From the NCBI RefSeq assembly GCF_900890425.1, contig NZ_CAAHFG010000001.1, positions 4,092,001 to 4,156,000 on the forward strand: 64,000 bases of DNA, in the 5' to 3' direction. Position numbers and translations under genes: made by a program. The stretch comes from Pontiella desulfatans (GTDB taxonomy: Bacteria > Verrucomicrobiota > Kiritimatiellia > Kiritimatiellales > Pontiellaceae). Below are positions 26,891-34,494 of this stretch, piece after piece. Numbering within the stretch: position 1 is the first letter of the stretch; the number at the start of each line of letters is the position of its first letter. The notes under the pieces were generated by a model that saw nothing but the letters and a program-made list of their open reading frames with translations, was not told where the DNA came from and made no database searches.

Positions 26891-28132
26891 ATGAAAAAAC
26901 AACATAAACACAAGCCAGCCGGACATAGGTATACAACCTTGAAACAATTGTGCAATCTGATTCCCGGACACATGGTGTCGAGCCTTGCGCAGAAGCATGG
27001 CGTGGACATTCAAAGCCGGACGTACACGCCGTGGAGCCATGTGGTTTCTTTGCTGTACGCCCACTTCTCCCATGCACTCGGACTCAACGATGTGTGCGAC
27101 GCGCTCCAGATGAACGCGGCGGCGCTCTCTACCATCCGCGGCGCGGTTCCTCCGTCGCGTAACAACCTGAGCCACGCGAACAAGATCCGCAACGCGGACA
27201 TGGCCGAAGAGCTCTACTGGTGCATGATGAAGCATCTGATGGATACAGTCCCGGGCTTCGCGAAGGGCAAGGTTCGGCGCGGATACCTCCGGCGCTTCAG
27301 CAAGACGATCCATGCGCTGGACTCGACCACGATCCAGCTCGTCGCCAACTGCATGGACTGGGCGAAGCATCGCCGCCGCAAGGCTGCGGCCAAGTGCCAC
27401 CTGCGCCTCGACCTGCAAAGCTTCCTGCCCCGGTGCGCCATCATCGAAACGGCGAAGCACCATGACAGCACGATGACCCAAAGCCTGTGCGCCAAGCTCA
27501 AACCCGGTGAAATCGCCGCGTACGACAAGGACTACAACAAGTTCAAGAATCTTTTCGAGCTGACGGTGCGCGGTGTCTGGTGGGTTGGCCGGGCGAAGGA
27601 CAACATGCAGTACAAGGTGGTGCGCACCCTCGAAACCACCGGGCACAAGCGCATCCTGCGCGACGAGGTCATCGAGATGGTGGTCGAAGCATCGAAGAAA
27701 GCCTATCCGTGCGAGTTGCGCCGGGTCGTGGCGCTGGTCGAGATTAACGGCAAGGATGTCGAAATCGCCTTCATCACCAATCACCTGGAGTGGAGCGCGT
27801 GGACGGTCGCCGAACTCTACCGTTGCCGCTGGGACATCGAGGTGTTCTTCAAGGAGATCAAGCAGACGCTCCAACTCTCCGACTTCCTGGGCTACAGCGC
27901 CAACGCCGTGCGCTGGCAGATCTGGATGGGGCTGCTGGTCCACCTGCTGATGCGCTGCCTCGCGTTCATGCACGGATGGGAGCACAGCTTCAAGCGGCAG
28001 TTCACTGTTGTGCGCGCGGTGCTTTGGCGCCGGTGGAACCTGCCCGCCTTGCTGGATTCCTATGGGACAGCCAAACCGCCCGGCCGCATACGGGGTGCGC
28101 CGGAACAGGCGTATCTGCCGGGGTTTGTCTAA
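26891..28132 (+). CDS. IS4-type DDE transposase (DUF4372-containing)
   Basis: 413 residues, intact. The N-terminus has the DUF4372-like segment (LKQLCNLIPGHMVSSLAQKH). The catalytic core shows IHALDSTTIQL (first Asp), AAYDKDYNKF (second Asp) and the IS4 YREK signature region YRCRWDIEVFFKEIKQTL with the Glu. It probably inserted just inside the integron, separating the integrase remnant from the first surviving cassette. I could not define terminal inverted repeats or a target duplication. Confidence 0.92.
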   Translation: MKKQHKHKPAGHRYTTLKQLCNLIPGHMVSSLAQKHGVDIQSRTYTPWSHVVSLLYAHFSHALGLNDVCDALQMNAAALSTIRGAVPPSRNNLSHANKIRNADMAEELYWCMMKHLMDTVPGFAKGKVRRGYLRRFSKTIHALDSTTIQLVANCMDWAKHRRRKAAAKCHLRLDLQSFLPRCAIIETAKHHDSTMTQSLCAKLKPGEIAAYDKDYNKFKNLFELTVRGVWWVGRAKDNMQYKVVRTLETTGHKRILRDEVIEMVVEASKKAYPCELRRVVALVEINGKDVEIAFITNHLEWSAWTVAELYRCRWDIEVFFKEIKQTLQLSDFLGYSANAVRWQIWMGLLVHLLMRCLAFMHGWEHSFKRQFTVVRAVLWRRWNLPALLDSYGTAKPPGRIRGAPEQAYLPGFV

Positions 28133-28301
28133 GAGCTGTGGGACAGCCATATGCACAAAGCGCGGAACCATGGTTAACCTTCAACAAAAAATCGGAATTG
28201 ACTAAATGAATCGGACATCAGAAACCTTAACAAAAACGGGGTTTTACTCTCCGTCAGCACCACCTATGGGATGAATGTGAAAAAATATCACAGGAAACAT
28301 C

Positions 28302-29141
28302 ATGCGATTTGTTAAGCCCGTCATAATCACGTTAGCACTAATCCAGAGCATCTCTTCATATGCTGATAATTTTACGAATGCTACACATGCGATGGAGGTT
28401 TATCTAACACGTGGAACCGACTTCAATACCGTCCTGAAGGCAAGTAGGTTTATGAAGGAGAACCCTGAAGAAGTAATTGATCCTTTATTGGAAATTGTAA
28501 AAACCAAAGGCTACAAGTGGCAGAGTTGTGGCAGTATTTTGGCACAAACAAAAAATGAAAAAGTCCTTTTTGCCTATATAGAACTGCTTTCCGACAACTT
28601 GTATGAAAAAGAAGAAGACGGGTCGCGTAAACAATCCCCGCCACGCGGAGTCTCCTACGGCCGTCAAATAGCCGAATATTTGGGAAAAATGGAGGACAAG
28701 AGAGCTCTTCCTGTCCTAAAAAAAGCGGTTGAACAAGGTGATTCCTCAGTCAGCCGTTCCGCTCTTGAAGCTCTATATTATCTTAATGACGTTTCGATGG
28801 ATGACCTTTTCGAGATGGCAAGCAAAGAGAAGTACAGATCCACACCTCATGTCATATTAAGTATCGCATTCAATGACTGTCGGAGAAACCCAACGTATTT
28901 CCTCACAGTCCTTGATCGATACATCGAATCTTTTCCTGATTGGCGGATGGGTGTTGGCATAGCGCATATGTATAAGATGGAAAGCTACAGGAAGCTTGAA
29001 CGATATAAAGATGCCCTGAAGGAGGCAGACATTGCACTTTCGATTGATGAAATGTTTTTACATTTTGATCACATCAACAAACGGAAAAAACGGATTCTTG
29101 ACGAAATGAAAAAAGGATCGAAATCGGGTAAGAGGGAGTGA
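28302..29141 (+). CDS. Secreted HEAT-repeat-like protein on a gene cassette, 3' end altered by a group II intron
   Basis: 279 residues with a signal peptide (about 1-21). The rest is alpha-helical with HEAT-like repeats (VIDPLLEIVKTKGY, RALPVLKKAVEQGD, SALEALYYL) and a TPR-like end (KLERYKDALKEADIALSID). AGGAAA precedes the ATG. Base composition is clearly more AT-rich than the chromosomal genes. The last six codons (from 29121) lie in the 3' end of the group II intron inserted in antisense. Joining the intron flanks removes these and gives a short new tail that stops inside the downstream attC (TGA near 31011), as cassette genes often do. Function unknown. Confidence 0.75.
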   Translation: MRFVKPVIITLALIQSISSYADNFTNATHAMEVYLTRGTDFNTVLKASRFMKENPEEVIDPLLEIVKTKGYKWQSCGSILAQTKNEKVLFAYIELLSDNLYEKEEDGSRKQSPPRGVSYGRQIAEYLGKMEDKRALPVLKKAVEQGDSSVSRSALEALYYLNDVSMDDLFEMASKEKYRSTPHVILSIAFNDCRRNPTYFLTVLDRYIESFPDWRMGVGIAHMYKMESYRKLERYKDALKEADIALSIDEMFLHFDHINKRKKRILDEMKKGSKSGKRE

Positions 29142-29158
29142 CTAGCTCCCTCTCCCCA

Positions 29159-29192
29159 CACCACCAAGCATGCGGGTCCGCACTTGGCGGTT
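29159..29192 (-). ncRNA. Group II intron domain V
   Basis: A 34-nt hairpin on the minus strand. The lower stem ACCGCCAAG pairs with CTTGGTGGT, then a 2-nt bulge (TG), an upper stem TGCG/CGCA and a 4-nt loop. This is the conserved domain V shape with the catalytic C-G-C region at the base. Domain VI follows immediately (29129-29152). Confidence 0.75.
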
Positions 29193-29226
29193 CGCAAGGC
29201 ACCGTCCGTTTCCGTTCCGCCCTGTG

Positions 29227-30552
29227 CTAGCGGCGAACCGAGTCCGGGTAGTGCATCCGAGACCATTGTTCCTTCAGACTGACCAGTCCTTGCTCCTTGA
29301 GCCACGCGTTGCCCAAGCCCATGTTCGTTGCCAGCGTGCGCGATAGTTTCCAATAGCCTTTGCGGCTACTGACCACCATGTTGATCTGCCGCTCGTCAAT
29401 GCCGAGCTTGCGCAGTTGTCGCCGACGCATTTTCGGGCGTTTCCACATCTTCCAATAGCACAGCCGTAATCTCCGGCGTATCCATTGGTCGAGCGGTGGA
29501 ATGGGTTTGTAGTATTCGCTGATGCCAAAGTAGCCCATCCAGCCGCGCATGTATTCGCGCAGCTTCCTCAAACGGTATTGCATGGAGACGCCCCAGCTTC
29601 TACCGGTGAGTTCCTTGATGCGCCGTTTGAATTCCTTTTCGGACTTTTGGCTCCAGCGGATCTTTCCGCGTATGATTTGAAACCCGAGGAAGGTGCATTC
29701 GTCGAGGCGTGCGACCTTGCTCTTGGTCTCATTGACCTCCAGCAAAAGTTCGCGCTCCAGAAATTTCCGAATACTGGAAAACACCCGTTCGCCCGCCTGC
29801 TTGGTCTTCACCATGATGATGAAGTCGTCGGCATAGCGCACGAACTTGAGTCCCCTTCTTTCGAGTTCCTTATCCAGCTCATCGAGCAGGATATTGGCGA
29901 GCAACGGCGAGAGCGGGCCGCCCTGCGGGACTCCTCTGCCCGGGTGTATGGACAGCCCATCCGCGATTATCTCCGCCTTTAGATATTTCCTGATCAGTTT
30001 CAGCACTCGTTCGTCCTTCACCCGCTTCGCCACACACCGCATCAGCGGGTCGTGGTTCACGGTGTCGAAGAACTTAGAGAGGTCGGCATCGACCGCGATC
30101 GGATAATATGAGCGGAACAGCTTCTTTACCTGCCGCACCGCGTCGTGCGCGGAGCGTCCGGGTCTAAAGCCATAACTCGATTCCGAAAAGTGCGGATCGA
30201 ACAGCGGCGTTAAAACCTGTGCGATGGCCTGCTGGATCACACGATCCAGCACGGTCGGAATCCCTAGCGGACGTTTACTCCCGTCCGGTTTCGGTATCTC
30301 GACGCGGCGCACCGCCGCAGGCTTGTACCTGCCGCTGGCCAACGATGAACGGATACCCTCCCAGTGCTGGCGGATAAACCCGAACGCGGCATCGATGGAC
30401 AACCCGTCCACGCCCGCCGCGCCCTTGTTTGCCTTAACCCGCTTCCATGCCTTGCGCATGTTCTCCAAGTCGAGCACCCGTTCCAATAGTTCATCATGCG
30501 GGGTCGCTTGGTCCGCCGCGCAGGGTGCAACTTCTCCGCCATACGGCTTCAT
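29227..30552 (-). CDS. ltrA: Group II intron reverse transcriptase/maturase
   Basis: 441 residues. The RT palm is complete: RRVEIPKPDGSKRPLGIPT, SSYGFRPGRSAHDAV, GVPQGGPLSPLLANILLDELD and the catalytic FVRYADDFIIMV (YADD). The C-terminus carries a group-II maturase (thumb/X) domain with SQKSEKEFKRRIKELTGRS. No His-Asn-His endonuclease domain follows, as in class C introns. It acts with the intron RNA in splicing and retrohoming. Confidence 0.95.
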   Translation of the reverse strand: MKPYGGEVAPCAADQATPHDELLERVLDLENMRKAWKRVKANKGAAGVDGLSIDAAFGFIRQHWEGIRSSLASGRYKPAAVRRVEIPKPDGSKRPLGIPTVLDRVIQQAIAQVLTPLFDPHFSESSYGFRPGRSAHDAVRQVKKLFRSYYPIAVDADLSKFFDTVNHDPLMRCVAKRVKDERVLKLIRKYLKAEIIADGLSIHPGRGVPQGGPLSPLLANILLDELDKELERRGLKFVRYADDFIIMVKTKQAGERVFSSIRKFLERELLLEVNETKSKVARLDECTFLGFQIIRGKIRWSQKSEKEFKRRIKELTGRSWGVSMQYRLRKLREYMRGWMGYFGISEYYKPIPPLDQWIRRRLRLCYWKMWKRPKMRRRQLRKLGIDERQINMVVSSRKGYWKLSRTLATNMGLGNAWLKEQGLVSLKEQWSRMHYPDSVRR

Positions 30553-30996
30553 CGAAGGCTCCTTTCGCGACGGGGGCGTCCACGCTCCTTGCGTTCAGCC
30601 CTTCCCGTCAGGTCAACGGTACTATGGCCTCTGCTGACTCCTTCGGGAGTAACGACGACATTGCTGCCGCCGCCGCTTTCCGTTGCCGGAACGCATATCC
30701 CGCAGGCCTCCCCGGATAAGAACACAGACTTCCGCTGCACAACCGCCGCATTTACCGTAGAGGTATTGCCCCGGACTTCGGCATGCTGGGCAACCTCATC
30801 CACCTCCTCAGCCTTATATGCGATTTCTGTTCGTCGGCTCACAGTTTTGATCTCCATCTTCCTCCCCACGATCCCTCGCGAGACCGCAGTTGATTTCATC
30901 TAGCGCTTCGGCTACCGTCGTTCCCAATGAAAGGAACAGCGGACAGCCGGGCAACGCGCAGGGGACTCGAACCCCATTAGTTTGTGTTCATGCCAG

Positions 30997-31084
30997 GCGT
31001 ACCCAGAGCGTTGACCCTACTCGGAAAACGCCCGCTGAGTCAGGCAAAGATTAATTCCCGAGCGGGTCACGCTGAACGTTATGC
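30997..31084 (+). other. attC-like site 1 (3' end of the HEAT-gene cassette)
   Basis: 88 bp. Left arm GCGTACC then AGAGCGTTGACCC. Right arm GGGTCACGCTGAAC then R' GTTATGC (31078-31084). The arms pair with one unpaired T (GCGTTGACCC versus GGGTCACGC), an extrahelical base as in attC. Predicted crossover is 31078|31079. It shares most bases of both arms with attC-like site 2 and lies 10 bp before the next start codon. Confidence 0.7.
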
Positions 31085-31094
31085 AAAGAATAAT

Positions 31095-33500
31095 ATGAAA
31101 AATGACTATATAGACATTGCATTTTCTGACTTCAAAAAACAGAAATCAGTATTCACCGCGTTGCCCGTTGATGCGAACGAAGCCAAAACCCGACTGCAAT
31201 CAATTGATACCATGCTTTTTGATATTCTTGATTGGGAAAAAGAAGAGGTTGACCCTGAGCAGTATTGCAGAGCCAAGGGATATGCCGATTATGTATGTAG
31301 CGTAGAAGGTCAACGCCTGTTAGTCATTGAGGCTAAGCGCTCTGAAAAAACATTTACAGTTAATTCAGAAGCACTTGAGAATAGGCCATATTCGTTTGGA
31401 TTTATTGCGTCAGAGTCGAAAGATGCAGCCGATGCATTGCAACAAGCTATCGGCTACGCCGCAACTCTCGGAGCACATTATGTTGCAATAACAAATGGTC
31501 ATCAATGGTTGCTAACTCTAACTTTCGTAGAGGGTAAAGATCTCTCAGAGCGTCTTGTTTTTGTATTTGAGTCTCCAGAGGCTATCGAAAACCGATTCCG
31601 ATCATTCTGGCAGTGCTTCTCAAAAGAAAAACTAACCCAACATTCCATTGATGAGACTCTTTTAGATATTCTGCTTCGACCTGCGCCCCCAAAAGCCTCA
31701 TCTAAAATTACGGGTTATCCAAAGCTAGCCACACGAAATGTATTCCAAAATGAACTGTCATATATCTTAGACTATGTATGGCAAGTTATGGCTCAAGATG
31801 AAGGTTCTTCAGATTTTGTAAACAACTGTTATGTTAGTCCAGAAAATCACTTGGATGCTATAGCCCTTGTTAAAGAATTGATAGTTAAGAGGTCTGCCGA
31901 AGACGCTATAATCACAAAGCATGAAATTCAAAGCATAGATAAACTTCCTCAACAGCTTGCGCAGTTGCCTTCTGAAAAACCGTTCGTGATCTTGGGGCAT
32001 GTTGGCAGGGGAAAGACTTCTTTTCTTAAATATCTTCGCCATGTGGCCGCATCAGACCTTCTTTCAAGTTTTATTCAGTTGGATATCAATTTTATCGACC
32101 GGCCCGACGAATCATCGCAAATCCCAACTTACGTCTATGATGAAATAGAGCGGCAGCTTTTAGACCTCTATGATATCGACATATGTGAAGATCGTTTTGT
32201 CCGGGGCGTGTTGAACCCAGAGCTACAGAGGCTTAAGAAAACTCCCCGCGGAATGCTCGCGAAAGAGGATCCCGATAGTTATAAGGTCTATGAACTAGAG
32301 AATATTGAACGGATATTAGAAGACAGGCATGCCTATTTAACTCGTGTTTTTCACCATCTAAAAAAAGGCCGTCGATGTTCCGTGGCAATATTTATGGACA
32401 ACCTTGATCGACGCAAGGTCGATATCCAGGAGCAAGCATTTTTACGTGCATCTGCTATGGCAAGGGATTGGGCAAGCATGACATTTATTTGCCTTCGGCC
32501 GGATACTTTTCACAGATCCAGAGAAGGTGGTGTACTAGATGCGATCGCGCCAACGACATTCACGGTTTCAAATCCGGATTTATCACTGGTCTTAAAACGA
32601 CGTTATGCATACGCTAAGTCTATCGCGGATGGTAAACGACTCACCTCAGCAACCGTTGATGGCTACAACCCTAACATCACCATGAAATTACCTGATGTAA
32701 GCACTCTCCTTGCATCATGCGAATTTGCGGCTCGTAAGCGTCACGGGATAATCCCACTTCTTGAGGCTGTTTCCAACGGGAATATCCGAAGGTTGTTGGA
32801 CATTGCAAAAAATGTGTTGTGTAGTGGTCACCTTGATACAAAGAAGATCTTAGACATAATCAATAAGGATGGAAGCTATGTTATCCCTGATTTTGAGGGG
32901 ATTAAAGCCCTCCTCTATGGTGAATATCGGCATTATTATGAGATCGAATCTCCGTTTATAAATTTATTCGATATCACTCATGATCAACGGGCAGAGCATT
33001 TTTTATCTCTTAGTTGCTTACATTACCTTTCACGTATTTCGCCGGATGGGCCGTCGAGAGGTTTCACAATGCGTCGAGACTTAACTACCTATTTAAGTGG
33101 TCTCGGGTTTTCTCTACAGGCAATAGACGATACTCTCCGAAGATTGGAGGCTAAACATTTGATCACTCCGTCTATTTTAAGTGAAGAAGGCGACAATCAT
33201 CACAGAAGATTTCGCCTTACTTCTCTAGGTAATTTTCACCTGCACCATTTATGTCACGTATTTCAATATTTGGATGCGATGTCTTTAGATACGCCAATCC
33301 TCGATGCAACACAACGGCAAGGCATGGTTGACACCATTCATATTAATGAACGTGTTCATCGGACTAAGATCTTTTTGAGTTATCTGGATGATTCCATTAA
33401 AGAAATCGGAGATCAAATAATAAGCTCCTTTTGGCTTAATCAAAGTAAAGCTGCGCACAGTGAAATTGCAGAAGTAGAAAAACGAATAGGAACTGCATAA
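31095..33500 (+). CDS. Nuclease-ATPase protein: PD-(D/E)XK domain plus P-loop NTPase, on an integron cassette
   Basis: 801 residues from ATG 31095 (MKNDYIDIAF); a longer frame to 30984 runs through the attC site. Residues 30-145 resemble the HsdR-type N-terminal nuclease. A helix AKTRLQSIDTMLFDILDW precedes Asp65, Glu79 and Lys81 (YADYVC...LLVIEAKR), and ALQQAIGYA with the TNGHQW strand follows. A P-loop domain follows: Walker A GHVGRGKTS (301-309, Lys307) and Walker B VAIFMDNLD (Asp435, Asp438). The C-terminal 200 residues look like winged helices (YLSGLGFSLQAIDDTLRRLE). No helicase motifs, methyltransferase or specificity gene accompany it, so it is not a type I restriction system. The composition resembles single-gene defence NTPases with nuclease effectors. 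Activity is inferred; no homologue is claimed. Confidence 0.75.
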   Translation: MKNDYIDIAFSDFKKQKSVFTALPVDANEAKTRLQSIDTMLFDILDWEKEEVDPEQYCRAKGYADYVCSVEGQRLLVIEAKRSEKTFTVNSEALENRPYSFGFIASESKDAADALQQAIGYAATLGAHYVAITNGHQWLLTLTFVEGKDLSERLVFVFESPEAIENRFRSFWQCFSKEKLTQHSIDETLLDILLRPAPPKASSKITGYPKLATRNVFQNELSYILDYVWQVMAQDEGSSDFVNNCYVSPENHLDAIALVKELIVKRSAEDAIITKHEIQSIDKLPQQLAQLPSEKPFVILGHVGRGKTSFLKYLRHVAASDLLSSFIQLDINFIDRPDESSQIPTYVYDEIERQLLDLYDIDICEDRFVRGVLNPELQRLKKTPRGMLAKEDPDSYKVYELENIERILEDRHAYLTRVFHHLKKGRRCSVAIFMDNLDRRKVDIQEQAFLRASAMARDWASMTFICLRPDTFHRSREGGVLDAIAPTTFTVSNPDLSLVLKRRYAYAKSIADGKRLTSATVDGYNPNITMKLPDVSTLLASCEFAARKRHGIIPLLEAVSNGNIRRLLDIAKNVLCSGHLDTKKILDIINKDGSYVIPDFEGIKALLYGEYRHYYEIESPFINLFDITHDQRAEHFLSLSCLHYLSRISPDGPSRGFTMRRDLTTYLSGLGFSLQAIDDTLRRLEAKHLITPSILSEEGDNHHRRFRLTSLGNFHLHHLCHVFQYLDAMSLDTPILDATQRQGMVDTIHINERVHRTKIFLSYLDDSIKEIGDQIISSFWLNQSKAAHSEIAEVEKRIGTA

Positions 33501-33580
33501 CAAGAGGATTGAGTCTATTTCGACAACGCCCTTTTTTTAGGCATAGTCGTTTGCAAAAAGACTCATCCTGAACGTTCGAA
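33495..33580 (+). other. attC-like site 2 (3' end of the nuclease-ATPase cassette)
   Basis: 86 bp. R'' GCATAAC (33495-33501, exact reverse complement of R' GTTATGC of site 1), AAG, AGGATTGAGTC; then GACTCATCCTGAAC and R' GTTCGAA (33574-33580). The arms pair with a single unpaired T. Predicted crossover is 33574|33575. The stop codon of the ATPase gene lies inside R'', and the next gene starts 9 bp after R'. Confidence 0.75.
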
Positions 33581-33589
33581 GAGGAATAA

Positions 33590-34084
33590 ATGAAACAGAT
33601 CATAATTTTAATCATAGCGTCATTCATCATTTCTGGGTGTGGCAAACAACCATCATCCAAGGAACCAGAATCTTCGACCTCAAGCTTGGAAATGAAGTCA
33701 GAGGATATCGAGTCGATTACCATTTTCTATTTCGATTCTGGGGACAATACATCACCTTCAAAAAACGATAGTAAATGGGTTGTTACAAATCAGTCTGACA
33801 TCGCCTTTATCAACGATATTATCCAATCATCTATTCCCACATTACAAAGTCAACGATTCGGGGAGTCCATGTCGTGGCACCTTTCAATGATTGGAATCAA
33901 GAAGAAGAATCAGGATAAACTGATTGGGATCGCACTTGAGGTGTTAAGAGATGGACTCCCGATATACTGCGATGTTTGGTCGGCTCAAGACCAATATTTC
34001 ACGATCCCCCAAGACAGCGGAAAAGGGGTCAGGCCGCCTAAATCGTCATTTTTGGCAAAGGGGTCCTTTGATCTTTGTGTTTGA
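33590..34084 (+). CDS. Small lipoprotein of unknown function on a gene cassette
   Basis: 164 residues. The N-terminus is a lipoprotein signal (MKQIIILIIASFIISGCGK, lipobox ISGC with Cys at 17). A Ser/Glu-rich linker and a mixed alpha/beta domain (ESITIFYFDSGDN, WVVTNQSDIAFINDII, SWHLSMIGIK) follow. AGAGGAATAA provides a good ribosome-binding site. AT-rich like the two preceding genes. It begins 9 bp after attC-like site 2. A matching R'' (expected TTCGAAC) was not found downstream, so the cassette's right end may be deleted. Confidence 0.75.
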   Translation: MKQIIILIIASFIISGCGKQPSSKEPESSTSSLEMKSEDIESITIFYFDSGDNTSPSKNDSKWVVTNQSDIAFINDIIQSSIPTLQSQRFGESMSWHLSMIGIKKKNQDKLIGIALEVLRDGLPIYCDVWSAQDQYFTIPQDSGKGVRPPKSSFLAKGSFDLCV

Positions 34085-34494
34085 TGAACTAAGGGTCATC
34101 CAAGAGGTTCCGAATGGCGTTGGAAAAGGCTGAGAATACAAGGGTTTGATGCAGAAGATAACGAGCGGTTTTGGGGCGCGCGGTGGTTGCCCGCTCGGCG
34201 GGGCAGGCGGGACGCCTGCGGTACGGTGCCGATTCCTGTCTTGTGCGGGAGCGGGGACATTCCTGTCCCCGACGGGGGCAAGAAAGCCCCCGCTCCGTTG
34301 GAAGCACCCATGAGGCCGGATTCGGGCAGAAATATTTGAGGCAGAACGAATCGGTGCCGGGGATAGGGTCGGTCGGGGAACGGCCGCCCTCGGATGGAAG
34401 CTCGCCCTCCTCACAGGGGCTCAGGATTCATAAAGCTTAACTCGGGAATGGAACCTCGGTTGAAGACAGATGAATGCGTGGAGCAGGCGTGGGA
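34085..34494. other. Spacer at the right edge of the low-GC island
   Basis: Composition returns to high GC here. It holds GC-rich dyads (GGGGAC-ATTCCT-GTCCCC and GGGGGC-AAGAAA-GCCCCC near 34254-34293). No gene is supported on either strand. Confidence 0.55.

Larger units (their letters stand above)
29123..30959 (-). mobile_element. Group II intron with reverse transcriptase (bacterial class C-like)
   Basis: About 1.84 kb on the minus strand. The RT gene is at 29227-30552. The 5' part (30553-30959) is structured RNA containing the familiar GAGTCAGCAGAGGCCATAGT block shortly before the ORF. The 3' part contains domain V (29159-29192), a domain VI hairpin (GAGGGAG/CTCCCTC) and an end at CCCGAT. 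The 5' boundary is set at GCGCG, a weak match to GTGYG, directly after a GGGG-TTCGAGT-CCCC hairpin plus T in the flank. Insertion behind a hairpin is the habit of class C introns. Boundaries are uncertain by a few bases. Confidence 0.75.

Noticed and set aside
26828-28171. 447-codon minus-strand frame
   Set aside because: Antisense shadow of the IS4-type transposase, which has clear catalytic motifs on the plus strand.
30961-30975. tRNA T-arm-like sequence (GGGG-TTCGAGT-CCCC on the minus strand)
   Set aside because: No matching acceptor, anticodon or D arm was found nearby; better explained as the hairpin flanking the group II intron.
31095-33500. Type I restriction HsdR subunit
   Set aside because: The nuclease-like N-terminus fits, but SF2 helicase motifs are absent and there is no HsdM/HsdS; the P-loop pattern differs.
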